A stretch of 22,593 bases of DNA, taken from DASWIV01 sp036397475. Lineage in GTDB: Bacteria; JAJVIF01; JAPKYR01. The translations under genes were made by a program, and so were the position numbers. Under the pieces are notes generated by a model. It was not told where the DNA came from. It worked only from the letters and a program-made list of their open reading frames with translations, and did no database searches. Location: contig DASWIV010000209.1 in assembly GCA_036397475.1 (NCBI GenBank), positions 1-22,593 of the forward strand. Reading direction: 5' to 3'. Below are positions 6,865-14,538 of the stretch, one piece after another (position 1 is the stretch's first letter; every line of letters starts with the position of its first letter).

Positions 6865-7818
6865 ATGCCTTATTCCGATCCATCCGGTCCTGGAACAGTA
6901 ATAGAAGATGGCCGTCTCCAGCGGGAATTTCTCGAAGACCTGGAATTTCGACGGCAGCTCAGCGCACACACGGTAAATTCATATAGTTCAGACCTGTCCA
7001 AATTCCAGAACTACATTCACGCGGCAGCGAAATCTGAGCTCCTCCGCTGCACACGTGACAATGTGATCGATTACATCATCAGCCTTGAAAAATCGGGACT
7101 GTCCGCGAGGTCGCGCTCGAGAAATCTCTCCGTGCTCAGAAGTTTTTTTGCGTATCTCAGGTTCAAGGGAAAAATAACGGCAAATCCACTTGATGGAATT
7201 CACGGTCCTTCCCTGAACAAGTCGCTTCCGGAATATCTAACGATCGACGAAATAAACCTTTTGCTTAAAGCCGGACTTGACGGCGATAAATTCCAGCGAC
7301 GGACAGGTATGCTGGTTGAATTGTTGTACGCATCCGGGGCGAGAATCAGTGAGGCATTGTCACTGAAAATTGAAAATGTGAACCTGAATGCCGGCTTGAT
7401 AATTATTGAATCGGGCAAGGGAGCAAAAGCGCGTCAGTCGCTGCTTCCGCCAGTGACATGCTCGAACCTCAGGCATTATATGGAGGAAATCCGTCCGTTG
7501 ATACTGAGTAATGCGGTACACCGGACCACCTGCCTGTTTCCGTCGAGGTCGGGCGCGAAAATGCAGCGCCCGAACGCATGGAAAGACATCAAGAGGCTCG
7601 CGAAGTCGGTCGGAATTGGCGACAAGGTGCATCCCCATGTGCTGCGCCACTCGTTCGCAACACATTTAATCGAGAACGATTGCGACATCAGGTCGGTGCA
7701 ATTTCTGCTTGGCCATGCGGATATATCCACGACTGAAATTTACACCCACGTGATCGAAGAAAAGAAACGAAAAGTCTTCAGGGACGCTCATCCCAGAAGC
7801 AGAAGGAACCGGGATTGA
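6865..7818 (+). CDS. Tyrosine recombinase, XerC/XerD family
   Basis: Site-specific recombinase of 317 residues, the usual size for Xer proteins, which resolve chromosome dimers at dif sites. Residues about 15-105 are the SAM-like N-terminal DNA-binding domain ('FLEDLEFRRQLSAHTVNSYS'). The catalytic domain carries the full set: Arg160 (ASGAR), Lys185 (ESGKGAKAR), His258 and Arg261 (HVLRH), His284 (LLGHADIST) and the nucleophile Tyr293 (EIYTH). The short linker and standard C-terminus favour a housekeeping Xer over a phage integrase, and no mobile element borders are visible. Whether it is XerC or XerD cannot be settled. Its stop overlaps the TTG start of the next gene. Confidence 0.9.
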   Translation: MPYSDPSGPGTVIEDGRLQREFLEDLEFRRQLSAHTVNSYSSDLSKFQNYIHAAAKSELLRCTRDNVIDYIISLEKSGLSARSRSRNLSVLRSFFAYLRFKGKITANPLDGIHGPSLNKSLPEYLTIDEINLLLKAGLDGDKFQRRTGMLVELLYASGARISEALSLKIENVNLNAGLIIIESGKGAKARQSLLPPVTCSNLRHYMEEIRPLILSNAVHRTTCLFPSRSGAKMQRPNAWKDIKRLAKSVGIGDKVHPHVLRHSFATHLIENDCDIRSVQFLLGHADISTTEIYTHVIEEKKRKVFRDAHPRSRRNRD

Positions 7819-8288
7819 AAGATCTGGAAATTGAAATTAACGGCACATTCGCGAAGATATCCGATTCATCGGGGCACTTGAGAACCCGTGGATTCTACCT
7901 GGAAAAGGCAGCGAATTTATCCGGAAAGGGAATAAAATCGATTTTACTTGAAACCTCAGGTGTCTGGGCCGGGGAAACACCAGCCCCCGGTAAAATTCAA
8001 ATTTCCGATCATGTCGCCTGCCATTCCCTGAATCCACTCACGAGAACGGAAATGGCGAGAAATGGTGAAGCATTTATCGATATGAAGGGCGCTTATCAAT
8101 TTGATCACGAAAAGCCTTCGACCTGCGTATGGCATTCCGAATCGCTGGATGATTTGAATGACGACCTCCTCAACCAGGCAAAATTTGCAGGATGCGATGT
8201 TATATCCCCTCACGTGATGCCCTGGGCGGTGGCATCGGTGTACCATGGCATTAATTTTTCCTGCGTGGTCAGACCCGGGCTAAAATGA
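7815..8288 (+). CDS. Purine nucleoside phosphorylase-like protein, N-terminally short
   Basis: 157 residues that match the middle and end of purine nucleoside phosphorylases/MTAP-like proteins. 'IKSILLETSGVWAGETPAPG' corresponds to the family's 'vTNAaGgl...pGd', 'ISDHVACHSLNPL' to its 'isDHin..g.NPL', 'GEAFIDMKGAY' to its 'G.rF.DMs.aYd', and 'GCDVISPHVMPWAVASVYHG' to its 'aD.VgMStvpEv..A...G'. Family members are about 260-290 residues long and begin with a phosphate-binding Gly-Ser-Gly loop and a His-rich segment; both are absent. The Met and Glu that bind the base are replaced (PHVMPWAV). I doubt normal phosphorolysis. The TTG start overlaps the stop of the recombinase gene (TTGA), suggesting translational coupling. 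It could be a decayed enzyme or a repurposed binding protein. Confidence 0.6.
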   Translation: MKDLEIEINGTFAKISDSSGHLRTRGFYLEKAANLSGKGIKSILLETSGVWAGETPAPGKIQISDHVACHSLNPLTRTEMARNGEAFIDMKGAYQFDHEKPSTCVWHSESLDDLNDDLLNQAKFAGCDVISPHVMPWAVASVYHGINFSCVVRPGLK

Positions 8289-8311
8289 AAAGACGGTCCA
8301 TCTACGGACCG
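8281..8311 (-). terminator. Terminator for the reverse-strand acidic lipoprotein gene
   Basis: A six-base-pair GC-rich stem pairs 8311-8306 with 8299-8294. On the reverse strand it is followed by a T-rich tract (TCTTTTCATTTTA, 8293-8281). On the forward strand no T run follows, so it mainly serves the reverse gene, although it overlaps the end of the PNP-like gene. Confidence 0.6.
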
Positions 8312-8348
8312 CCATTGATACTCCCGGTTCCTCATCCATTATTTCAAA

Positions 8349-8636
8349 TTAATGTCCGGGTTTTTCTGCGTCACCGTCGTCGCCATCCATTCCCTCGTCG
8401 TCATCTCCGGATTCCGTACTATCATCATCGTCTCCGGCTTCCATGCCGTCGTCGCCACTCGTATCACCGGTCATATCGGTGTCAGTGGCGCCTGTGTTGT
8501 CCATCTGGTCTCCGCCGGTATCAGTCTGCGTACCCGCAGTATCACCTGAATTGTCATCAGCCGGAGGGGTAGAGGGTGGACACCCAAGTGCGAACAGGAG
8601 TAGCCCTAAGGATATGAGGGCAAGTAACTTTTTCAT
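8349..8636 (-). CDS. Small acidic low-complexity lipoprotein
   Basis: A 95-residue secreted lipoprotein. MKKLLALISLGLLLFALGC is a typical signal with a lipobox ending in Cys19. The rest is almost entirely Asp, Gly, Thr, Glu, Ser and Met, arranged as irregular 'DTGGD', 'DMTGD' and 'GDDDD' repeats, ending in 'EKPGH'. The start was chosen for the AAGGAGG at 8647-8653, ten bases upstream; a longer frame back to 8747 lacks such a site. The tail should be disordered and strongly negative, so calcium or cation binding is possible but unproven. It is transcribed away from the TgpA-like gene. Confidence 0.8.
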   Translation of the reverse strand: MKKLLALISLGLLLFALGCPPSTPPADDNSGDTAGTQTDTGGDQMDNTGATDTDMTGDTSGDDGMEAGDDDDSTESGDDDEGMDGDDGDAEKPGH

Positions 8637-8797
8637 AAAATGTGTTCCTCCTTCGACATTACCGAGTAGCGCCTGTTTTCGCCAGGTCGGTTTAATCGAT
8701 TTTAAGTAAGGCGAATGGTAGCATAATTGAGTTGTACATCCAAACATTACCGGGTTATTCCTGAACCGGATTGGGCTTCCTGCTTATCTTAATAACA

Positions 8798-8806
8798 TGG
8801 TACAAT
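8798..8806 (+). promoter_or_regulatory. Candidate extended -10 promoter for the transglutaminase gene
   Basis: TG-G-TACAAT is an extended -10 matching five of six consensus bases, about 55 bases before the ATG. No clear -35 is seen. AGGAGG at 8827-8832 follows but is 28 bases from the annotated start. Confidence 0.35.
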
Positions 8807-8860
8807 TAGCAGGCGGGAGTGCCTTCAGGAGGACAAGCCGCTTGAATTGCCGTTTTTCCA

Positions 8861-11227
8861 ATGAATGACCGTTCAGACAAACCGAACCTGCTGGTGTATT
8901 TTTCGCACCTGCTCCTTTTTGGCATTGCCCTGAACACTGTCTACCTTGTCCTGCCAAATGAGTCGTTGCGGTGGTACCTGATAGGCATCCTGGTCATAGC
9001 CGTGATGACCGGGTACGTGATCCGGTCGAAATACTATGCGGGCATTGGCCTGTTCCTTGATATAAGCGGACTGGCCGTATTCATTTACTACGCTTGGAAG
9101 ATATACATCGACACCAGCTCATTCGGTACATACCTTGGTGAGATGCTGTCGGTAATGCTGGTATTGCGTTCATTCAAGCTGTTCCGCCATCAGGATTTTT
9201 ACCTCCCCATGATAATTTCGCTTACGCTGATGGTCTTTTCGGCGATACCGTCGTTCTCGGCGGAATTTGTTTATTCGCTGCTGTTTTTTCTGATGGCGCT
9301 TGGAATTTCCATGTTCCTTAACAATGTGGATGAATTCGCGAGAATCCCACGCAAGCAGAAGCGCCATTCCGCCCTCAAATATACATATGATTTTCTCGAA
9401 GATTATTCCCCGCTACCGGTATCCAGGCAAACCCCTGCACAGTTGACCAGGTATATCGGACCGGCTCTCCAGGCGGGAATCCCGGCGGTACTTGCAGCCT
9501 TCACGGTTTCGAGCATGATCTACTTCACCGTGGATCACGCGTACACTCCCGGTAACGACCAGGCGATCGTATCGGCATTCGGCTCGACGGGATTAGAGTC
9601 GGATATGGACGATACTACAGGCTTATTAACAGGCGGAATGCTTGGTGCGGATTCCCAGAAGTACGCCGGATTCAGCGACGAGTTCAATATTTCGGAAGCA
9701 AGGATAGTCCACAATTCGCAGTCCAGTGAAATAGTGATGGAAGTTGTCAGCAACAGGGCATCGTACTGGCGTGGAAAAGGCTTCGATTTGTACACCGGAA
9801 GGGGATGGATCTCGTCGGAAGAAACACGATCGACCCCGTGGCGATTCGACGATCCCACAACCCGTGTATCTTATTACCATGGTGAGGTCAACCACCCGCA
9901 GCTTGAAGCGGCGGGCATTATTCTGGACAGCGATATCCTGAAAGATACAATAACCGCTGAATTTCATCTGAGGAAAAATCTTCCGGGCATAGTTTTTCAT
10001 CCATGGCAGCCGATCGAAATGAAAATGCCCATTCCGGCAGTGGTGATCGACGATATGTTCACCATGCGCGCTCCGAATACGGCGGATTCTCTTGTAGCCA
10101 ACCAGGTGTACAGCGTCACCAGCAGGAAACACTACGCCCAGGGTGCGTATCTTAACGCTTACGATTACAGCCTTGCGGAACTGGAAGAAAGCGAGCCGGA
10201 ATTTTTCGACCGTTACACCCAGCTCCCGGAATCGGGAAGGACTAACGCGGAAGATAAGCCGTCCTACGATTTCACGCGGGTCAGGGCAAAGACATACGAG
10301 GTTACAGCCGGGAAATCAACCGTTTATGAAAAAGTCGACGCCATAATCCGGTACCTGAAATCCCATTACAATTATTCATTGAATCCGCCCCACGGTGTGC
10401 CGGCTGGAGAGGATGCTGTCGACTATTTTCTGTTCGACTGGGAATACAAGCGCGGGCATTGTGAATATTTCTCAACTTCGATGGCTGTCATGTGCCGCTC
10501 GATCGGGATACCGGCGAGAGTTGTAACCGGTTATGCACCGGGAAATTACAGCATATTGACCAATCGATATATCGTCCAGGAAAAAAACGCGCACGCCTGG
10601 GTCGAGGTTTTCTGGCCGGATATCGGCTGGGTGGAATTCGATCCCACCCCACAGACGTGGTACCAGGGGATCACCGACAGGGCAGCAGGTGGTTGGCTGT
10701 CGTTCCACAACGGAATGGAAGAACTCTACGTTTTCAACCCCAGAGGATTTTTTGAAAAGACGGTGCTTCCCGCGATTGGGAGTATGATGTTTTCCGCCAG
10801 GTATTTCTTCTACAACTGGGACAGGGATTATTACGAATACATAGAGCCCATGATTCCCGGACTCGAGCGGATCCCAAGGCTTGGAGCCGGATTGATCGTA
10901 TCGTCACTTCTCCTTCTTATGCTGGGGTTGAGGCACAAGGCAAAATTCGGAAAAGATTACATGCTTACAGAGTCGCTGCGAAAAAGCGACCGGTCGTTCA
11001 GGCGAATAAGAAGGATCCTTCTGAAGAAAGGTTATAATTCCGGATCGTTGGCTACGGAGACGGACTGTGCAGACGCGGCGCGGAAATACAATCCCGAGTG
11101 GGGCGACAAGGTTGGGGAGTTTGCAGGACAGTATCAATTTATCAGGTACTCCGGAAAAACTGCCCGGCGAAGCGATATTCAGAAGCTCTCAAAATCCAGA
11201 TCGGCAATATCAAGAATTCCAAAATAG
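8861..11227 (+). CDS. TgpA-like membrane transglutaminase-family protein
   Basis: A 788-residue integral membrane protein. The first 155 residues hold about six hydrophobic segments, matching the DUF3488/TgpA N-terminal domain, and a further helix lies near 206-225. The middle is a large extracytoplasmic region with a transglutaminase-like core. The catalytic triad is visible: Cys534 (KRGHCEYFSTSMA), His578 (NAHAWVEVFW) and Asp594 (EFDPTP). A last helix at about 674-690 is followed by a basic cytoplasmic tail. TgpA-like proteins usually sit next to MoxR ATPase and DUF58 genes; here neither is present. The start is uncertain: the AGGAGG is 28 bases upstream and only an ATT codon in frame would be better placed. 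The substrate is unknown. Confidence 0.85.
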   Translation: MNDRSDKPNLLVYFSHLLLFGIALNTVYLVLPNESLRWYLIGILVIAVMTGYVIRSKYYAGIGLFLDISGLAVFIYYAWKIYIDTSSFGTYLGEMLSVMLVLRSFKLFRHQDFYLPMIISLTLMVFSAIPSFSAEFVYSLLFFLMALGISMFLNNVDEFARIPRKQKRHSALKYTYDFLEDYSPLPVSRQTPAQLTRYIGPALQAGIPAVLAAFTVSSMIYFTVDHAYTPGNDQAIVSAFGSTGLESDMDDTTGLLTGGMLGADSQKYAGFSDEFNISEARIVHNSQSSEIVMEVVSNRASYWRGKGFDLYTGRGWISSEETRSTPWRFDDPTTRVSYYHGEVNHPQLEAAGIILDSDILKDTITAEFHLRKNLPGIVFHPWQPIEMKMPIPAVVIDDMFTMRAPNTADSLVANQVYSVTSRKHYAQGAYLNAYDYSLAELEESEPEFFDRYTQLPESGRTNAEDKPSYDFTRVRAKTYEVTAGKSTVYEKVDAIIRYLKSHYNYSLNPPHGVPAGEDAVDYFLFDWEYKRGHCEYFSTSMAVMCRSIGIPARVVTGYAPGNYSILTNRYIVQEKNAHAWVEVFWPDIGWVEFDPTPQTWYQGITDRAAGGWLSFHNGMEELYVFNPRGFFEKTVLPAIGSMMFSARYFFYNWDRDYYEYIEPMIPGLERIPRLGAGLIVSSLLLLMLGLRHKAKFGKDYMLTESLRKSDRSFRRIRRILLKKGYNSGSLATETDCADAARKYNPEWGDKVGEFAGQYQFIRYSGKTARRSDIQKLSKSRSAISRIPK

Positions 11228-11229
11228 AT

Positions 11230-11267
11230 ATTAAAAAACCCGCCATTGAATCCGGCGGGTAATTTTT
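11230..11267. terminator. Bidirectional terminator between convergent genes
   Basis: The stem pairs CCCGCC (11239-11244) with GGCGGG (11254-11259). An A run precedes it and a T run follows, so on either strand the hairpin leads into a T tract (AATTTTT forward, TTTTTTAA reverse). It lies between the stops of the transglutaminase and cytochrome genes and should end both transcripts. Confidence 0.85.
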
Positions 11268-11284
11268 ACGATTAATACCGGCAG

Positions 11285-13129
11285 TTACAGACCAGTCTGT
11301 CCTCTTTCCCAGCTTTTGTACCATACGGTAAGCAGTCCGCCGAGAATTAGAATAACTGCGGGCATGTATCTCAGTAAAGCGCCGGTTTTGGATTTACCGG
11401 GTGCCATCATATCTGTCTGCGGTTCCTGCGGGGGATTGTCCACGGTTGGAGCCGGATGTTTATGTCCGCTTGAATCAAGGCCCTCGTACCGCAGCAGCGC
11501 CTCGCCTTCTTCTTCGTTGACTTTTCCAAGCGGCTGATCGATCCATGGAGCCGGGATCTTATCCTCAAAATATATGGACTCAGGCGATCCGGCAAGCTGC
11601 GAGCTTCCGCCGCCACGGCTTGGTGCGCCCGTCACTGTATGCCCCGGCTGAACTCCAAGGTACTGGACGATCGCTTCGATTGTGTCCCTTCCGAGGTGTC
11701 CATAGGAAGGCATCATCATAACGCCAAACTCGTTCGGATTTATCATGAAAGCGACCAGGTCCTGGTAGCCGTATATATTTCCCATGTCAGCCAGATCGGG
11801 ACCGACACCATCTCCACCGCCGATTGTATGGCATCCAAAGCAGTGCTCTTCGAACGCAGCTTCACCGACTGACAGATCGGCGGGACCGCCGGTGCTGCCT
11901 GCAGGAACATGTCCGGGTTGAACACCAAGGTACTGAACAATTTTCTGGATGGTCTCCCGTCCGAGATTTTCGTGGGAGGGCATTGAAATCAATCCGGTAT
12001 GAGCAGGATCGGAGATGAAATCAACGAGTTCGTCATAACCGTATTGAGCGCCAATATCAGAAAGGTCGAAAGCCGCCGTGGGTCCTGCTCCTATCGTGTG
12101 GCATTCAGAGCAATATTGATCGAACAAAGATTTGCCTTCGGATAAATCCGGCTCATCCTCCGGCTCTTCTTCCGTCCGTTCGACCGTGTGTCCCGGATTT
12201 ACACCAAGGTATCTCACGATGGCTTTTACCGTTTCGTCACCAAGGCTGGCGTATGGCGGCATCAATATTCCGAACGATCCCGGATTTTTAATCAGGGAGA
12301 CCAGGTCGTTGTACCCGTAGTTGTTTCCAATATTTTCGAGGTCCGGTCCGACTCCGGCACCTCCGCCTATCGAATGGCAACCCTTGCAGTTCTGATTGTA
12401 AGCCGCCTGTCCATCGGGACCGGCTGGCTGCTCCTCGACTTCTTCAATCTCTTCAGACGGTTCTTCAGCGGGTTCTTCCTCGACAGCCTGTACCGTATGT
12501 CCCGGATTCACTCCGAGATAGTCTACAATATCTTTAATGGTCTGATCACCAAGACTTGCAAACGGAGGCATGGAAACTCCAAAGGCGGCTGGATCTTTAA
12601 TTAACGCAATAAGATCGTCATACCCGTAGAGGTCGCCCATTCCGTAGAGGTCCGGACCCATTTTTGCTCCGCCGCCAAATGAATGGCAACCGGCACAGCT
12701 CGTATTGAATGCTGCTTCCCCGGGATGAATTTCCGCTTCTTCTGGTTCCGGTTCGGTAGATTCTTCCGGTTCAGCCGGAGGATCTTCGGTAACCGTTTCC
12801 GGAGAAGCGCCCATGTAGATAGCGATAGCTTCGAGTGTCCCTGTACCAAGATGCTCGTACCCAGGCATAGAAGTTACACCGAATGTGGATGGGTCTGATA
12901 AAAAAGACACAAGCTCGTCGAACGAATACTTGCTGTTAATGTCTTTCAGGTCGGGACCTGTACCGTCGCCACCACCAATAGTGTGGCACATTTTACAATT
13001 GGAATTGAATGCGGCTTCCCCATCGGCGGCATCCTGACCGGAGACTGCGCCTGTAGCGATCAGCACCACAACCAGAATGGATGCCTGAACCAGTCGAATC
13101 TTCAATTTTGTCAGCTTTGATTGTCTCAT
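11285..13129 (-). CDS. Membrane-anchored cytochrome c with five tandem heme domains
   Basis: Periplasmic electron carrier of 614 residues. After a signal peptide (about 1-31) come five similar class I cytochrome c domains with heme sites CKMCH (45-49), CAGCH (145-149), CKGCH (248-252), CSECH (340-344) and CFGCH (430-434). Each has a downstream Met in the axial-ligand position (Met88, 187, 290, 383, 473, in 'SMP' or 'MMP' motifs). Domains repeat every 90-103 residues, and the first two linkers are acidic, Pro/Glu-rich. A C-terminal helix (about 589-605) followed by 'KSWERG' anchors it in the membrane. GGAAGG precedes the ATG. It is divergent from the Fe-S/NrfD/molybdopterin-like operon and is its likely electron partner. 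The family resemblance is clear; the five-domain array is unusual. Confidence 0.9.
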   Translation of the reverse strand: MRQSKLTKLKIRLVQASILVVVLIATGAVSGQDAADGEAAFNSNCKMCHTIGGGDGTGPDLKDINSKYSFDELVSFLSDPSTFGVTSMPGYEHLGTGTLEAIAIYMGASPETVTEDPPAEPEESTEPEPEEAEIHPGEAAFNTSCAGCHSFGGGAKMGPDLYGMGDLYGYDDLIALIKDPAAFGVSMPPFASLGDQTIKDIVDYLGVNPGHTVQAVEEEPAEEPSEEIEEVEEQPAGPDGQAAYNQNCKGCHSIGGGAGVGPDLENIGNNYGYNDLVSLIKNPGSFGILMPPYASLGDETVKAIVRYLGVNPGHTVERTEEEPEDEPDLSEGKSLFDQYCSECHTIGAGPTAAFDLSDIGAQYGYDELVDFISDPAHTGLISMPSHENLGRETIQKIVQYLGVQPGHVPAGSTGGPADLSVGEAAFEEHCFGCHTIGGGDGVGPDLADMGNIYGYQDLVAFMINPNEFGVMMMPSYGHLGRDTIEAIVQYLGVQPGHTVTGAPSRGGGSSQLAGSPESIYFEDKIPAPWIDQPLGKVNEEEGEALLRYEGLDSSGHKHPAPTVDNPPQEPQTDMMAPGKSKTGALLRYMPAVILILGGLLTVWYKSWERGQTGL

Positions 13130-13315
13130 CTACTTTACCTTCCAGAGCCTGATGATCAGGAAAATGATGGTAGCAGAATTTCCTTAAGTATTTCAACGGG
13201 TGGCTATTGTAGCACTCATTTTACCCTATGACACATTTAATACAGGTAAAAAAATTATAAAGGCTGACCAATTTTTCTGGACAGTTTACTGAAACAGGGT
13301 TAAACTTCCCCACAA

Positions 13316-13343
13316 TTGTTTTCAAGCCTGGTTAACCTATAAG
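13316..13343 (+). promoter_or_regulatory. Candidate promoter for the respiratory complex operon
   Basis: TTGTTT (13316-13321) and TATAAG (13338-13343) are 16 bases apart; the -10 matches five of six positions. Transcription would start near 13350, about 70 bases before the ATG. The 292-base divergent region (13130-13421) holds no gene. I saw no clear FNR or CRP palindrome in it. Confidence 0.4.
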
Positions 13344-13421
13344 CTGATGCATCGTTTTACACTCACATTCTTTATATTCCGGCATTTGATATATTTCTCA
13401 CATGCTTGAGGAGATGTTCGC

Positions 13422-14522
13422 ATGATCAAAGATGAAATAGATTTGATCGAGGAAGCAAAACAGGCAGGTAATGCGAAAAAAGTGTCAAGGCGTGAATTTT
13501 TGTTCATGCCTGCGAAACCCGTCAAAAACCAACCACCAGAAAATCAAAGCGGTTTAGAATTCCTGAAAGCGTCTGGCAAAGTATCAGGCGATGAATCCTG
13601 CTGCGGTGGAACCGGTGAAAGTTCATGCGGATGCGCATCGCATGATGAAGAGGACGGACTGGAAGTGGATCTCAGTGTGATCGACTCTTTTGTTTATGAA
13701 CAAATGGAAAATGGTGGCGATGAAAATTACCAGTCCCCGTCCGGTGAATTCGAACATTCTTCTACGTCCGGAATAAACAGGCGCGATTTTCTCAAATGCT
13801 CCGCGGCGGGAGCTATAGCGACCGCGGTCGCATCGATGAACGCACAGGCGGAATCACTCATAAAAGAGGGTGTGCAGTTCGGGATGATAATCGATATCCG
13901 CAGGTGCATGGGAGACAGCGCATGTGTAGTTGCCTGTAAAGCTGAAAATAAAACTCCTCCGGGAGTCGATTACAACGTTCTCTGGGCGGAAGAATATGGA
14001 GAATATCCGGATATCAGGCGCGACTTTATTTTCCGTCCATGCCTCCATTGTGAGATACCGTCATGCGTTTATCCATGTCCTACGCAGGCTACATTCAAGA
14101 GAGATGTGGATGGTGTTGTCGTTGTCGATTACGACATCTGTATCGGATGCCGCTACTGTATCGCAGGCTGTCCTTATGGAGCCAGGTCGTTCGACTACGG
14201 GCACTGGTATAACGAACCTCCGGCGGACTGGGAAAAACAGCCATCTCCCGAGTACGGTGAGAATCGAGTGCGGAAAGGGCTTAATTCCCCGATCGGCAAT
14301 GTAAGAAAATGTTCTTTCTGCCTTCACAGGGTATACAAGGGATTGAATCCGGCGTGCGCTGAGTCATGCGCTCCGGGAGCGATCCATTTCGGGAATATAA
14401 ACGATCCTGAAGCCACATGCCGACTGCACGGCGAAAATCTCCATGAGTTGCTGCGAACCCGTAATCATTTCCGGCTCAAGGAAGAGCTAGGCAACAAACC
14501 TTCCGTTTACTATCTGACATAA
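13422..14522 (+). CDS. Ferredoxin-like Fe-S subunit of a CISM-type complex
   Basis: Electron-transfer subunit of the DmsB/PsrB/NrfC/QrcC type, 366 residues. Residues 150-325 hold the cysteines of several [4Fe-4S] sites: C162/C168/C172; C207/C210/C215/C219; C240/C243/C246/C250; C297/C300/C312/C316. In the first group the usual second Cys is Asp165 (CMGDSACVVAC). A Tat signal lies internally at about 117-143 (NRRDFLK, then a hydrophobic stretch), so it is probably exported folded. Before it is an odd 116-residue extension with a second RR motif (SRREFLF, 22-28) and a Cys-rich patch (CCGG, then CGC, 60-71). GAGGAG sits eight bases before the ATG. It is the first gene of the operon, 16 bases before the NrfD-like gene. 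Confidence 0.88.
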   Translation: MIKDEIDLIEEAKQAGNAKKVSRREFLFMPAKPVKNQPPENQSGLEFLKASGKVSGDESCCGGTGESSCGCASHDEEDGLEVDLSVIDSFVYEQMENGGDENYQSPSGEFEHSSTSGINRRDFLKCSAAGAIATAVASMNAQAESLIKEGVQFGMIIDIRRCMGDSACVVACKAENKTPPGVDYNVLWAEEYGEYPDIRRDFIFRPCLHCEIPSCVYPCPTQATFKRDVDGVVVVDYDICIGCRYCIAGCPYGARSFDYGHWYNEPPADWEKQPSPEYGENRVRKGLNSPIGNVRKCSFCLHRVYKGLNPACAESCAPGAIHFGNINDPEATCRLHGENLHELLRTRNHFRLKEELGNKPSVYYLT

Positions 14523-14538
14523 GGAGAGCAAGACACAA

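Noticed and set aside
6865..7818. Integrase of a mobile element
   Set aside because: The protein has the size and motifs of a housekeeping Xer recombinase, and I see no tRNA, direct-repeat attachment sites or cargo genes around it.
8285..8709. Forward open frames with Arg/His- or Val/Ser-rich products
   Set aside because: They are the complement of the Asp-rich repeats of the acidic lipoprotein; the reverse gene has signal peptide, lipobox and ribosome site.
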